Counted from the stretch's first letter, positions 12,901 through 26,718 are shown. The stretch: DNA of 64,000 bases from Pomacea canaliculata (GCF_003073045.1 NC_037592.1:40543760-40607759); one strand, 5' to 3'. Notes: a model not told the origin generated them from the sequence alone. A program made the numbers and translations.

Positions 12901-14894
12901 ACAGTGCACCACTCACCAAACAGCTGCAGACGGTCAGGGTAATAAACTCCCTTTAAGACGTCTTAGGCACGATCGTATTTATTATTTTCTTTACCTTGAT
13001 GAAAATCAGGGTAAATAGTCTGGCTATGCCAGGAATAAATGGCCCTGTTTTTATATAATGATCCAGTAGTTTATTTAAACCAGGTAGTGTAAAACAGTAC
13101 TTCAGTTATATAAGAAAAGAAAAATTTATTTATTTGGCTCACGTGTACTTTGTTATATAAGTAAAATAGGTCTGAGTCTTTTATCTATAATGTATAAATT
13201 AAAAAAAGTAGAAATATAGATGACAAATTAGCTAGACATATTATTTTGTTTTCATTCTACACACAGCACCCATCTCACAAGGGGAGACTACACTGACAGT
13301 CGATTACCTCCCTTGAGCAGAATTGCGCGAGACGTAACGCTTTCTTTCTGTCTCAACAGAAAATGTGATTCGCTTCTTCCTGGTGGGCAAGACGGGCAGC
13401 GGTAAAAGCACGACTGGCAACACTATTCTGGGACAGGAACGATTTGTAAATGAAGTTTGCTTCAGTTCTGTCACCAGCGAGTGCTCGTTTGAATGGTGCG
13501 AGCGAGACGGTAAAGTTATAGAGGTACGGTGTTGGACTTTAGTTATGTTTTAATAGTCTGTCCAGTGAATGTCTGACTTCTTATCTCTTTGCCTTTCAGC
13601 TTGTGTCCGTCTGTGTACCTTCCTGTCTTTATAGTTTCCAATCATTCCGTCTAGCTTTCGTTGCATTGAATAGAAACTCTGCTGTTGTTGGAACTAATAC
13701 ATCTTAATTCATTTTCATCAGCATACTTTTTATTTAATTAAAAATAAAGAGACACGAATAAATGTAGCCAAATAAAAAGTATGAATAAATTTGAACAGAG
13801 CTAATGGGTGATTCAGTGAAGAGCAATATGAATGAAACGAAGGATGTTTCTTGTGAAGGTGAAAGCGTTTAAAATAGTTTTCTGTGATCACTTTAAGATA
13901 GTGAAAGAAATTTTTTCTTAATGTATAGAAAAAAGTTGCTTTTGGTGTGCAGATCACAGACTCACCTGGACTGTGTGACACGAAAAGGTTAGCTGAAGAT
14001 GTTGCATCAGATGTCGTCCAAGCTGTTGCTTGTATGCATCCGGGTCCCACCGCAATTTTATACATCATCGCCATCGGCCGTTACACGGAGGAAGACCAGG
14101 GTGTCTACGAACGAGTCAAAAGTCTGTTGGACGACAGGGTCACTGACTATATCATCATCATCTTCACTCGGGGCGACGAGCTGGTACGAAAAGGGAGGAC
14201 AATCCAGGACGTCCTCAACAAGGCCCCCGACAACCTCGTCACTGCTCTGGAGGAGTGCGGCCACCGCTACGTGGTGTTTGACAACATGGCTGACGACAAA
14301 CAGCCGCAGGTGGACCGTCTGCTGCAGGAGGTGTGCAAACTGAGTGAGGCTCACAGAGGCCTACCTTACACGTGCCCCAGATACTGCTATGTCGGCGAGA
14401 AGATGGACAAGGAACTGGAGAGGAGACTGCAGAAGGTGGAGGAAGCAGAGGTGAAGAGGAAGAAGTATGTGCAGGAGATGGAAGAGAAGACGAAGCAAGC
14501 ACAGGAGGAAGCGAAAAAAGAGAAAAAAGAATTTGAAAGGAAAGAGAAAGAACGAGCAGACCTGGTGAAGAAAACAAAAGCGGAAAGTGAGAAAAAGATG
14601 GCTGATTTGATGAAAAAATTAGAAAAGCAGCAGGTCAGTGCTGAGAAACAGAGGCAGAAGGAGGCAGACTTGATCCAGAAGATGAAACGGGAGCAAGACG
14701 AGTTTCAGCGAAGAATGGAACGAAGCAAGAGGGAAGACTTAGATCGACTGCAGAAGAAGAACATGGAGCTACAGAGACGCCTGGAGGAACAAGCGTCGTA
14801 CAACAGGCGCCTAAAGGAGCAGGAGGAGGAGCTGAGGAGGTTAAAGCAAGAGGTTTCTCAACAGAAGTCGCCATCTTTATGCAGCGTCATGTGA
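9995..14894 (+). CDS. AIG1/GIMAP-like GTPase with three SAM-like modules, coiled coil and CaaX box (gene A)
   Basis: Model of seven exons, about 716 residues: 9995-10010, 10577-10861, 11473-11733, 12181-12453, 12729-12938, 13360-13523, 13953-14894. Introns 1-5 are all phase 1 and exons 2-5 are multiples of three. Exons 2, 3 and 4 each encode one helical repeat with the pattern W, then IS.ET, an L.QG segment, a LD..LL..SDLL segment and a Q-rich last helix, at residues about 6-68, 101-165 and 188-255; this resembles a SAM-type domain. Exon 5 is acidic. The GTPase starts near residue 350: P-loop GKTGSGKST (358-366), DSPGL, the AIG1 box [20 protein letters not shown] and RYVVFDN. Residues about 540-705 are a charged coiled coil and the protein ends CSVM, a CaaX prenylation signal. 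AIG1 GTPases bind GTP and oligomerise on membranes. A homotypic-contact role for the modules is inference. Confidence 0.82.
10975..11138 (-). repeat. tRNA-derived SINE-like element in intron 2 of gene A
   Basis: On the minus strand the element opens with a tRNA-like head containing TGGCGCAACGG, a match to a Pol III box A, then a degenerate box-B-like stretch. The far end reads GGTGTTTTACGCCGTTAGC on the plus strand, like the body of repeats common in molluscs. The purine-rich run at 10957-10977 may be its tail. Boundaries are approximate. Confidence 0.45.
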
Positions 14895-14929
14895 GAACAG
14901 AGTTTCAGCAGAATGTCTGTGTTGCTAAC

Positions 14930-14935
14930 AATAAA
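14930..14935 (+). terminator. Polyadenylation signal of gene A
   Basis: AATAAA lies 36 bases after the TGA of gene A, followed by T-rich sequence. Confidence 0.6.
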
Positions 14936-17900
14936 TACTTCTGTCCAAACAATGTTCTCTTCATTTTAAAACGAGGCTGCTGGATTTTCTTATGTTTGTA
15001 CAAACAAAATTATTAATTTATAAATCTGTTCAGTCCATTTTGACCACATCAACGTTTAGCTTAGAAGATAAGTATATTGGAACCAAAATAAACCATAAAA
15101 ATAACTATTTGGTATCAACTTCGTGCAGTTGAAAATGCCACGTCACTCATACATCTTCTGGCAAGAAGGGAGAAATGTGTACATTGACCTGTGATGGACT
15201 GGTCTTTGGCATTTGAAGGCGCATCCTCATTGTATGCTTCGTTACGTACTTACATATCGCAGATTACTTACTGCACCATCATTTACTTATGAAGTAGTCT
15301 GTAATTTTCAGTTTTGCTTTTAACTATGTGTTTCAAATTTTCGGTCAAATTGTGCTTTGTTTAAGAACTCGTTACTACACGACAGGCCTGTTAACTTGCA
15401 AAATCATCATATTGTGTTATTAATTATTCATGGTGCATATTTGCATGCGCTTGTGTGTTTGCTTAAGAGCGTGAGTATGCATAAAGTTTGAAGACGTTTT
15501 ATCGCATTTTGTTATTTACTTTGTATGAACTGGGATGTGCTTTTAGGGCGCATGAGGTCTTTGCACTTCTTAGTTCTCTTTACAAAAATCAGAATCTGTT
15601 AGAAATTGAGTCTCGGTCCCTCTGTAAAAATAAAAATGGCAAAGACTAACACTTTGTTCTCAGTCTTGTTGTAGCAGATGAAACAACTGGTCATTCAGGA
15701 AATCTAACGATTACTCTGACACACATACAAACATGTGTAAGACACGAAACAATTTCTCTCGCTAAAATTAATTTTTTTCATAAAAATATACAGCAAAGGC
15801 GGCAATACACGGCTTAGTGCAGAAGCTAGTTTATACATCTGAACTAAAGAAAGCAAGAATAAAAAGAACGTACTGGTGGACATATAAGCAAAGGTATACG
15901 GGTATTTGATGTTCAGAAAAAACCGTCTGGTGCTGATAATCCAAAGAAGTAACAAAGTCCGTTTGACATCAGACTTACTATGTTGATATTGAAGCTGTTG
16001 GCAGTTTTTATTTCGTAAAATTAAAAAAAAGAAAAAGATATGTTTAGATGAGTTTTCGCGATTTTCTAAGGATAAATTTCATTGTCGCTGAACAGATCTA
16101 TACAGGTGGGTTTTTGTGGGTGGAGTTGAGGATATCTTGGACAAAGTTTTAGATAACTTACAACATTCTGCACAAAACATGTTTCTAAACAATTGAACGT
16201 ATTGCATTATTACAACAGTAATTTTAACAACACATTCAACTCAAAGTCAATCTAATAGTGTTGAATACAGTAGTAAGAACAAAACAATGGCGTTAGGTGA
16301 ATGTGATAACTCTGTACACATATAAAAGTATATAAATGAAGAGACAAACAATAAGTAGGCATGTAATAGAATACATGTGCTACACTTATAGATATGATAA
16401 TAATGAGAACATTCATTTACCTGTTTAACCTAGTTGTTCTTGAAGAAAAAGGCAGAACAAGAAAGAAACAAATACAGAAACGCAATATCCAAAGCACAAA
16501 ACAAACGGTTAGGTTGGGGGTGAGGGTGTAAAGAAGGGAAAAACTACTAAACTTATAGTAAGACTACCAGTTAATTGAGGTATTTACGAAGGAGGGAGTG
16601 TCTTATGGTTCTCCTTGAAATCATCCAACGTTGTCCCTGTGCAAAGTAACAGAGGTACGGTATTTCAAACACTGGGGCCAGACAAGGAAAACAATAAAGG
16701 AAAGAGAAATATTAGCAATGACAAATCTTTCTTTACGAGACGGATAGGATAAGCACAGCCATTTTTTTACATTTAACCCTTGCCTAAGCAATAACTATGC
16801 TAAATATCCAGAATACTACAATAACACATATATGTATATATATACTGACATAAAAAAACTGGATGATTCAGTAATTCACGTTTTTAGGATGCTCCTAAGT
16901 TAAGAAGCCACTAAAGACTTTATGGCTCTCGTGCCTTACGCAATAATTTTTTTAAAAAATTAGTGAAACCATGCGTCAGAATCAGACCTGTATTAGCAAA
17001 TAAGCAGCCACTTAAATTCCCTCTAATTCTGTGTATTAAGCAGGCCTACCAATATAAAGCTTCACAAATGCTAGCATAAAAGTTTAGCAAAGCAATATAA
17101 CAAATGTCAGCATTTGTCAAATGTTTCATCGCAGTCGTATGCGTTAATTTGACCAGCGCACACATCCCCGTTCTTCCAGCGCTTATTGGAGCTCGTGCAG
17201 ACTTGAGAGATGCGCGTGCGTCATTCACGACAGTTCAAAGAGCGTCAACATTGATCCCCTTAGGTTCAGTCGTCTTTTTCAAGACCAGGAACTCATGTTC
17301 CGTCTCTCTAAAGTCTGGCACCAGGGCTGTCTGATTTCACAGGTAAGGGATGTCAGCTGATTCCAGGCTCGAAGGTCACACACAGGTCGTGAGATACATT
17401 TTCGAAAAAAGTAGATGCAATGGCTCGTGACTATCACAACTCGAGATGATATTTCTTTACGATGTAAGTATTAAATGTTTAACAATCCTCTTCTTTAATG
17501 GATGAATGTTGTCCGATGAACATTACATCTTGGTCTAATGTTGGCTGAAATTGAATTTTGTAAGACTTGTTGATACAATGCACGTGAAATTTCCTGTTAA
17601 AATCAAACACTAGATAGCTGACGTCAAAAATCTCAAAAATTCAATTTAAGTTTTTGTAGCTCGAGCTGTTTATACTCTCAATTTTTACCAACCCAGCAAC
17701 AAACCTAAGTGTCAACAGTGTGATGGTAAAAGTGCAGAAGACCTCACTATTTTTGCTAATGTGGTCTCAATATACAGCCTTACATAATAGATATATCCTA
17801 ATCTTTTATCATAAATTCACCTTCCCCTCCAAAGTTTACTTTTGTGTAAGAACCTTAAGAGAAAAGTAGCCACTAATGTTGCCCTGTACATAACAGAATG

Positions 17901-18789
17901 CCTTAAAATGAGGACACCATGACAGTGTACATATAATCGTTTAGTATTGAATGCCATTATATTGTTTACTTTTAAGTTGAAACCTCAAACATAACTGAAA
18001 TGTTCATCTTGTACAATCACCCACTGTTGTCATGCATAACAAGTAGTATGTGATGTCAGGATGTAGGGCTTGAGGTATCGGCATAATGGGAAAACGTGTT
18101 GTTAAGTAGTCTCGTGAATTACTACAACAAATAAATTATACCTTTCCTACATTATGCATTAAATGTCGACTAAAATACCTTTGTGGGAGTGAAGATGTAA
18201 GATATATAAACTAGCCTGTTTATGAAACGCATGTGGCAATAAAAACCAGCTGGAGACTAGCAGATTGTTCATTGATTTATGAATTATTATTTTAAAATAA
18301 AGACAGGACATGATTTTGAATGTATCACTTTATAAAAATTGTAACGATGTGGTCACATATTAAATAGAAAAGTCTTTCGGACACCTGATCTTTTTTTTTT
18401 TTTTAAGAAGCAAACTCTATCGCTGTCATTCTTTTCTACATGTTTACACTGCGCAACTAAAGGCTTCGTGACTCCTTGCTCGCTTTTATTAATCCTGTTT
18501 CTCGAAAACTCCTTTCAAAGATCAAAACAAGGTTTTTTTCAGCTTATATGTATCTGTGGTGATGTTATTTCTGACAAGTGGGTGTAACCAGGGCAGTACA
18601 CGACTTTTTTCGTGTTTACGTCTGAACGTCGACATAAATAAGAAGACTGCACCTGAGTTAAGTCTTCAGATAACATCAGATTTACAGAATTGATATTGTA
18701 GAGAGATGATTGATCACTTTATTGCATATTGAGGTAATAATTATTAAGAGGTTAATTTACAGAAAACAAAAAGTATCATTGTTAATTTT
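14936..18789. other. Intergenic, no gene recognised
   Basis: This AT-rich stretch has only short chance frames. The longest (17104-17334, +) begins with a hydrophobic, signal-like run but has no family resemblance, no conserved neighbour and a competing antisense frame, so I do not call it a gene. Confidence 0.5.
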
Positions 18790-19330
18790 AGGTGGTTTTT
18801 GATAAAATTTCTAATGAGGGAGAAGTAATAGAAAGAGTCGACAGTTACACATATTTAAGGATAATGATCGATGATAAAGTAACTTGGGAGGTTCATGTAA
18901 ATAATATAATTAAGAAGCTTTTGCAGTCGCCTGTACTAAGAAAACTGAAAGTATTTTAATGTGCTCTTAGAACTGCAGCAATATGTTTTACACTATTGTA
19001 AGTAATGTGTTTGGTCTAGTGTGCTAGGGTAGGAACACTGCAAAGCAGGCCGGGTACAAAGTAACGGATTTTGATGCTAAACACATGGAAAGAAATGATT
19101 AAGAAGTTCTTAGAAAGAAAACCACACTTTTTTGGACTCGTTTATCTCGAATGCGATGTGGAAACACAGCCAAATCATTCACAAGACGTTGACATAAGTA
19201 AAGATGGTCATGCTCCTGCTCCCATATCGGGATGACCAAGTGGTATAATACTTTGTACTCGTGTCCTGTGCCTCTTTAATTTCTTGTATTTAGTGGTAAT
19301 ATGAAGTCTGTAAAGGATTATGAGGCCATT
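18790..19330 (+). mobile_element. LINE relic, 3' part of the reverse-transcriptase ORF
   Basis: A broken plus-strand frame reads VERVDSYTYLRIMIDDKVTW and then a NNIIKKL..LRKLKVF segment. This is the usual 'YLG..ID.KL.W..H' region and following helix of CR1/L2-type LINE ORF2 near its C-terminus. Several stops follow. No ends or target duplication were found. Confidence 0.45.
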
Positions 19331-21138
19331 GTATACCATGCTTGTAGAAAACTGAAGTAAAAAAATAAATATTACTGAATAAATATAATGATAATTATAA
19401 TTATAAATTAATAATTAGTCATGATTACCCACAGCAAAGGATTTAAACTGCGAAAGTTTTTTAATTAATGATTTTCTTTTAAAATTAAAAGAGGCTTTGC
19501 TCTAGCTTCAAGCTCGTGGTTAGTGTACAAGATTGTATGAAGGGTTATCGATAAAGAAGCGTGTCACAGAGCTTCACAAGCAGGATGTGTTAGACTGTGT
19601 GTCAGCCAAAAAAAGCCATCACCACTTTTTTCTTTCTTTTAAAATTTTTTTGTGTGTAAGCTATCTCCTAAAGCGTGAGGCCAACACGCTCTGATGCTTC
19701 TCAACTGGCATTTCCCAAAAACTCAGTGAATGCATCAAAACAAGGTGAATCACGATCACAAAAAAAAAGAAAGAATCCCTTATGTTGTTTTTCCCTGGAA
19801 AGGAGAGTACCCGAAGTCAGTGTTCATGCATTAAATGGTATTTTTTTGTACATAACTTTTTTACTGTGAGGACGTATAGATGTGACTACAACATGTTAAA
19901 ACGGAAACCCAAACTAAGAAATTTACAAATGAAAATTCAAATTCAGAATCAAATATGCTAAACCAAGCATTAAAAGACTGCTATTTTCGATTAGGAGAAA
20001 GATGTAGACAAGTTTTAACTTTCATAGTTTGTCCCCTTTCAGCTTCTTTCATATTTTGATTGGGAAGGTTTTATTCTTGAAAATGCATATTACATGACTG
20101 TGCAGATAGTTGAACAGGACTGTATTAGAAATTCATTTATTATCATTATTCACACTGATTTTGCTTTGAAGAAAGCGGTCAGATTAAATGACTTTCCTAA
20201 CCCCTTCTGTCGAGGGATGGAGTCATGGCATCAGGCTAAGACTGTTCATTAAAAAATAATACATCTGCAGGGTTTTCAAATCCATTTTAAATATTTTAAT
20301 TCTGCAAGAGATCCAATGGATGCAGTGAAGTTGTGGGGTAGAGGGTGAGTTAGTAAACATTTTCCTTATGTCAGCTTTTAACATTTGATCTTTACTTGTA
20401 AGTGTTTTTGCGTAAGCCAGAGACAAATATCTGGACTTAGGACTTAAGCAAAAAGAATGGATGGATAGAAGGAAATAGAAACTGCTAAAATATCACTAAG
20501 TAAGCTGTTGCCGCGGTACTTAAGATCTTGTAAAATATATATGTATATTACAAAAATGTTTATTGTGTGCGGATAGATAAGGAAATGGGTAATAGACTAG
20601 AAAGGGAAGGAGAAAAGATACAAATAGATAGGTACCAATTGACAATCTATAACCTGCAAACTTCTCTTTCATCAATACTTTACTAATTTTACAACAAATT
20701 GATAACAAATCCAAACGCCCGAATGCTGACCCTAAGTTATCTACTTTAACATCCTTCTTTCAGTTCATCTCTCGGCCCTACTGCTTAAAGTGATTGTGAT
20801 TTCTGGTATCTATCTTCCACATATCCACGTGGTCTTAACTACAAACGATATCCTTGAGCCCCATGTACGCTAATAGTCTTTCCTGCTTTTTCTTATTAAG
20901 GCTATAAGAAAGTGTTCACTTTTAAAACCATTTCTAAAAACACCAGCTGCCTCTTCAAATGGAGGATACTGGTTGAATGAGTGTTTAGAGTTAACTAAAT
21001 ATGATCATTGAAGTGTCTTGCTGAGACGCTGTTTTGTCGGCGGGTGTTGTGATCATGGTAACTAACAAAGTGTGACAATAACTTTTAATAATTAATATAT
21101 CAAATTTCTGTTATTTGTATTATTATAATTATTAGTTG
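19331..21138. other. Intergenic, no gene recognised
   Basis: The stretch is AT-rich with only short unsupported frames; nothing else stands out. Confidence 0.5.
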
Positions 21139-21394
21139 TATAAGGGCCGTGCTTAGCGGCAAGTAGATGAGGCATCTACTTAGGGCCCGGCTCTTTTGAT
21201 AATCATCAGGGGCCCCACGCTTTTGATTAATATGGTAACTAGACTTCAAATTAATGAGGTGTTCATGCAGCGTGCTGTCAATGATAAAGACGAAATGTGC
21301 CTGTGGGAAAGTGTCTTTAAATCCCGACTAAAACCATCGAGGACCCCGCACATGTCCTATGTCTCGGGCCCCGCGAGGGCTAAGTAGGATCCTG
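21139..21394. mobile_element. Candidate small non-autonomous hAT-like element
   Basis: The ends are imperfect inverted copies built around a TACTTAG/TGCTTAG core next to GGGCCC-rich sequence, and the right end finishes in CCTG. The flanks ATTAGTTG and ATTAGTAT look like a diverged 8-bp target duplication. The inside has no transposase. Confidence 0.4.
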
Positions 21395-21705
21395 ATTAGT
21401 ATTATTTAAATAAAATCTGGTAGTACGGTTCTACCTTTGGCTGCGTGTCAGTAATGTTGCTTGCTCAAAATTGTATGTGTTCGGCAAGAGAGATCGCATC
21501 GTTGCACAGCCTAAATAACTCGATCGTTTTTGAGAAAAATTTCGCAGGTATTTCTGAGGAAAGAACACCTTGTGCAGTAGACTTGAACCGTTAAAAATGA
21601 GGCTAAAATTTGCATTTGATCTATTTAAAGATAAAATATAAGCACCTGCCCATGTACCTGCGCGCACACCGGTCATACACTGGCTTGCGATTATTTCTGT
21701 AAAAC

Positions 21706-24700
21706 ATGGCGACCAAAGGTAAGAATTTTATAGTTAGGTCCTACTATCAACTAGCTAACGTGTCGCGTTCTGTATATTATATATCTATATATTATGTCCC
21801 TCCATTACCACACGATAAGTCATTAATATCTCTGCCAGTGTCATCATTTTTCTCAGAGACATCCTCCCCTCACACTCAGATTCCTCGACGTTCGCCTCCT
21901 AAGTCGTCTTCCGAAACAGAGTTAGCTTTCACTTGTGAATACAATAACTGACGGAAAGTGTGAGAATACCGTTTAATTTTGAATATATTGAATTTGCGTG
22001 TAAGAGACTGGGAATGCGAAGGATTGATGTGTATTTCTCTTTGTCATCATCATCTTTGTAACAGTCGGTGAAAGAATAAGTTGGAATCGTAACATTTGAT
22101 TTTGTTATTGAAAGAAAAGTTTCTTTGACTTCACGGTTGAGAGTAAGTTAGATGACAAATGTGCTATACCGAGAAATAACTTTTGTATGTGGAAAATGAC
22201 TTTAATCTTGAGAGGAGCTATGGGACTACTGTACTGTGTTATACACGATCTGTTGTTATTAGAGAGGCATTCATTTAATTTTCTTCTGTGTTCTTAGAAT
22301 AGTTTGCAGCCTTCATCTAAAAGATAATCAAAGCCTTGATTAATATAAAACATAAAACTCATAAACAGGTCTTGATGATTTGTTGTAAGAAAGAACAAGG
22401 GTGGGACACTGTTTACTTGTGTTCCTAGTCTGTGGAATGTGTGTCCCTGACTATTGGTGACCCTAACGTGACCTGTCGTGGGTTTGTATTTTGTGCGAAG
22501 TCGGGTGTAAGATTGTCTTTTGATCCTGTGTTTGTGATCTCACCTAGAGGTGTAGACAAGTTATAGACGAAGTTATTTATCGGACGATTTGAACTACTGC
22601 TACTTGTTTATTGTTGACAGTGTTTAAGTGTGGGACTTAGTTCATTTACCCCATCTCCAGCTCCTCTGGTCTACGAGTGTGTAAAGCTCTATCCTAGTAA
22701 GGAATTGGCCTTTGTTCCTACTTTTATCTCGACTTTACCTTTCAGCTCACTACTCTGTGTATGAAGGTGTATGCAATAACCGCAAGTGAAAGTGGATGGC
22801 ATCTATCCTAAAGTTTTCTGTCTTGTTTTTTTTATAAAAGAATTTGGGTTTTGCATCATAATACACACTTTTATATGAAGTAATCTGATATTTGAATAAG
22901 TTAATGCCCCTTAGATTAATTATGGGGTTTCTGCTGGCTGGGTGACAAAGCAGGCCCACCCCTTTTTCTTATGCTTTTCCTTTTACTCCCTTACCCGGCC
23001 CTTTCATATATATTCTTCTTTTAAAGGAAGTCATACTACAGTTTTATCTTTCCTATCTTTTGTTTACACTGGTCATTCTCCTGTCTTCTTGTTTCTCATC
23101 ATGCCTTTCTTTTGATGTAATGTTTTCTCTGTGGCCTCCCTTACGCTTCATACACCTGGTCGAGTGGTTACGGTGTCTTGTTTCTTTTCCTGGGTAAAGG
23201 TCACGCTCCATGCTGACCCTCACCTCCACCCTTTCGCCTCTCTCTTGAGCTCCATTCAGCGACACTGGCAGAGTTCTAACCTCTCGTTAGCTGCTACAAA
23301 ATAAAAACATTTGTTTAACTATTTGTCTACCTAATTCTCTACTAAGATTATCTAAGTGTCACTAATGGGTTTTATCTATCGTAACGCTATCTACTACTTA
23401 ACCATAGTTATGTATTCATATTTACTTAAAGACTATTTTAAAAAAAACTGTTTTAAAGAATAACTTGCCCTCGTCTTCCGCAGAGTGCGCGCTGGGCTGA
23501 GTGTTCTTAGTGAGGAAACTAAGCGACGACTGACTCCTGCAGGTCACAGCAATACTGACGATAGACAGTGTAGTAAATATCCTGCTTATGGCTTCATCTG
23601 TCTTTAAAAAAAGTCTACAGATTATCACAGCAATTCTAACAAAAGCAGTTTATATATGTATAGATCTTTCACAAAACAGTTACTGTTCATGTATTTCCTA
23701 TATATATGTATACACTGCTGACTGAACATTAGTTGACAGAGATGCAATTCACAAATCAATCTGTGAGATGTGAAATTTAAGATGTGAGGGGAATATGTCT
23801 GCGAGTATGCCTGTTAGGTAACCGGCGAACAAAGGAAAGCTCAGTTTTAGAGCTAGATAAGGCTTGCAATGTTTGAGATAACCACCTGTTGCAACGGTTT
23901 TAAAGGCGGTTTTGTGACATGATTCGTGACTATCACGTATTGATAGGAAATGGTTCAGCATAATACTTTCAAATGAAAGCATCTTTTGCTTCATTCCATC
24001 AACAGGCGGATCACTTCGTTTCCTAATTGTTGGAAAAACTGGGTCAGGCAAAAGTTCAACAGGAAACTCAATTCTCGGAAAGGAAATCTTCTCCGTTGAC
24101 ATGAGTAGTGCTTCTGTCACTGAAACCTGTAAACTTGGACGTAACGAGCGTAACGGAGTTACTATTGATGTAAGTTTTCCTTCTCTTTTTCTCTTCTAGC
24201 TTTTGTGCCTCATAGAAATGATGATCAAACTCCTTTATTACTGGACCCGGCTATGTAGACGTTTCTGTGCTAAATGAACAATTTACAGAAAATGAAATTA
24301 GAGCAGAACACGCTTAAAGACAACAACCAAAACAGCATTACATGTATTTTATTGACACTCCACAGGTCATGGACTCGCCTGGTCTGTTCGACACCAAGAA
24401 GACGCACGAGGAGGTGGCGATAGACGTTGTTCAAGCCGTCGCTTGCATGCATCCGGGGCCCACTGCAGTCCTCTACGTCATCTCGTTGGCCAACCGCTAC
24501 ACGCAGGAAGAGAATGGCGTGTACGAGAGGCTGAAAAGTCTCCTGGATAAGCACGTGACAGAGTACATGATTGTCATCTTCACGCGCGGCAGCGATCTGA
24601 GGCAAAATAAGAAGACTATCGAGGATTTTCTGTCACGTGCGCCTTCCGAACTTCGCAAGGTGCTGGAGGAGTGCGGCGACCGCTACGTGGTGTTTGAAAA

Positions 24701-25298
24701 CTTCGCTGACGACAAAGACAGCCAGGTAGACCGTTTGTTGCAGATGGTGCGCACACTGAGCGCGGCGCATGGTGGCCAACCATACATGTGTCCTAAGTAC
24801 GGTGAGGTCGGCGAAAAGATGAATAAGGAGGTTGACAAGAGAATGAAAAAGGCAGAGAAGCGGGAGTTACAAAGAAAGAAGTACGTACAGGACCTGAAGA
24901 TGATGATGAAACAAGCTCAAGAGCAAGCGGAGACACTAAGAACGGAGTTAGAGAAACAGGCAAAGAAGAGAGATGAAGAAATAAAGATGAGCAGCATGGG
25001 AAGGGAGGATAAACTAACAACCATAATGGAAGCCATGCAGAAGCATGAGCTCATTTATGAAGCAAGCGAGCTGAAGCAATTGCTGTACGAAATGGAAAAG
25101 GAGAAAAGTAAAGAACTAAACGATGCAGAGCAGCTCTCGAAAGGGAGAATAGAGGTTTTTGAGAAGCAGACCAAAGAAAACTACGAGAAACGCATCGCGG
25201 AGGCAATAGAAGAGAGTAAAAAACGTGAAGCGAATTTTGAGGGGGAGATGAAGAAACTTAAGGACTCGATCGCAAATCGTGGATGCGTTATTTCGTGA
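21706..25298 (+). CDS. AIG1/GIMAP-like GTPase with coiled coil and CaaX box (gene B)
   Basis: Three-exon model, about 369 residues: 21706-21718, 24006-24169, 24366-25298. Exon 1 codes only MATK plus one base and ends at a strong GGTAAGA donor; phase 1 joins it to give [20 protein letters not shown]. The P-loop GKTGSGKS falls at residues 14-21, the DSPGL switch just after the second splice, then [20 protein letters not shown] and RYVVFEN. From about residue 215 on, the protein is Lys/Glu/Gln-rich coiled coil and ends CVIS, a CaaX signal of the farnesyl type. All frames are open. It is the simplest layout in the cluster and the closest relative of broken locus D. An additional cassette exon inside the 2.3-kb intron 1 cannot be excluded. 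Confidence 0.85.
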
Positions 25299-25993
25299 CA
25301 TTCAACATATTTAAAAGCAGTATTTTTCAAATAGCGATAGACAATAATCACATAATGGCGATCATTCTCTAGGCTAAGCTTGCTTTCCTAGGCTGACATA
25401 AAAATATAGCATATATATGTACTTCATTAACCTCAACGTATGTCTGTTGTGATTAGTAACATCCACAAATCTTATAACTCTTATAATATATCTAACCTTT
25501 TCACTGCACTTTTTGTCAGCAATGACAACTAAAGCTAGCGTCAAGATAACAAATAGTTTGTAAAACACAAATGATGAAACAAATAAGACTTCCACTTACT
25601 TCCTGCAGAATATTGAGTAACAATAGAGTTTGCAGACAAGTGTACATCATCACATGTTTTGTTTTACACATCAATGACTTATATGATTATAAAAAAGTAA
25701 AAACATTTTTCCTTGTAACGAAACATGCAGACGGCATTAAAGATACGATTTTGGTTGCTGAAATATTTTCATCTGAAATGTTTTTGTTACAATATCATTG
25801 GTGACAATGAATTCCAGATTCCTGTTGAAGGACACAAAGGTGATGTTGGTTTCGCCCACCTTGATGTGACTTGGTGAACAAGAGAGGGAAAATTGATTTC
25901 TTCTTGTCGACCATAGGAGGGCTTGCTTTTTATCATCATTGCGTTTAAGTTTGTTTGACACCATCCAGTCTTTGACTTCATTAATACAGACTT
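25299..25993. other. Downstream region of gene B, no gene recognised
   Basis: The 3' flank of gene B is AT-rich, with an AATAAT near 25343 as a weak poly(A) candidate. No coding frame here has any support. Confidence 0.4.
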
Positions 25994-26386
25994 CTAAGAC
26001 GCTGGTTGCAGAGTGAGACTCAGCCAGCGCGTATCATCAACATATGATTGATGAGAAACGTTGTGAGACTGGATGCAAGATGAAAGTAGCTTCATATACA
26101 CAATAAACAGCAGTGGGCCGAGTACTGAGCCTTGAGGGCCGCCACAAGAAAGTGGAGCAGGGCGAGATGTTTGACCATCAACAAACAGTCTGCGTGCTAT
26201 CAGTGAGACATGAGTTGAACCAGCTAGTGCAGGTACAGAAATCCCGTAGAGGGTGTCTAGTCTATGAAAGAGTACAGAGTGGTTCAAAGTGTCAAATGTA
26301 TTAGACAGGTCCAGTAGGATTAAGGCAGAAATATCACCACTGCCAAGGCCAGATAATATGTCGGTGCCCAGCCTGCAAGAGCGCAT
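25994..26386 (-). mobile_element. CR1/L2-type LINE reverse-transcriptase fragment
   Basis: A 130-codon frame holds the central RT block: ALILLDLSNTFDTLNHSVLF, then LSCGGPQGSVLGPLLFIVY, then the catalytic-box variant YVDDT. The order and wording are those of chicken-repeat-1-like LINEs. Both ends are truncated and there is no endonuclease, so it is a dead 5'- and 3'-truncated copy. Confidence 0.8.
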
Positions 26387-26560
26387 GGGTCATCTAGAAG
26401 GGCACCTTGTGGGAAATTTGCGGGTTTTGGAGGAGGGGCCCTTAAGGGACCTTGGTGGGAAATCCGTGAGGAACTATCGCTTTCCGCGAAATCCCTACAG
26501 ACAACCCGCAAACCTCCGCGTATAACCGTCGTTTCCCGCCAAAGCCCCCGTCAACGTACC
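26387..26560. repeat. GC-rich patch with short inverted and direct repeats
   Basis: GTGGGAAAT occurs twice (near 26410 and 26456), and TTTGCGGGTT near 26419 has a near-complement around 26505. The patch is much richer in G and C than its surroundings and could fold back. Its origin is unknown; a small foldback element is possible. Confidence 0.3.
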
Positions 26561-26718
26561 GTAAATAACCAGCCTCCCCAGTCTCAGCTGTTCACAAACT
26601 GCAATACTTTATTTGGCTTTCTTATGTCGCATGTTATGAACACTGCTAGCTCTGACTTTGTTGTTTTGTATAGTCACAACGTGGATATATTGTGTTCAAT
26701 GTATGCTGTAAGCCCATG

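Noticed and set aside
17104-17334. Frame with a hydrophobic start like a signal peptide.
   Set aside because: An antisense frame overlaps it, there is no splice context, no recognised family and no repeat of it elsewhere in the window.
24270-24605. Open frames antisense to the GTPase exons, also at 14058-14354, 43650-44105 and 56069-56320.
   Set aside because: They are shadows caused by the GC-rich, codon-biased AIG1 exon on the other strand and share no independent motif.
24597-24612. Apparent loss of the G4 aspartate in genes B (TRGSDL) and D (TRGNEL).
   Set aside because: AIG1 proteins vary in which Asp/Glu of TR..(D/E)L is counted as the G4 residue; B keeps an Asp one position later, so no firm claim is possible.
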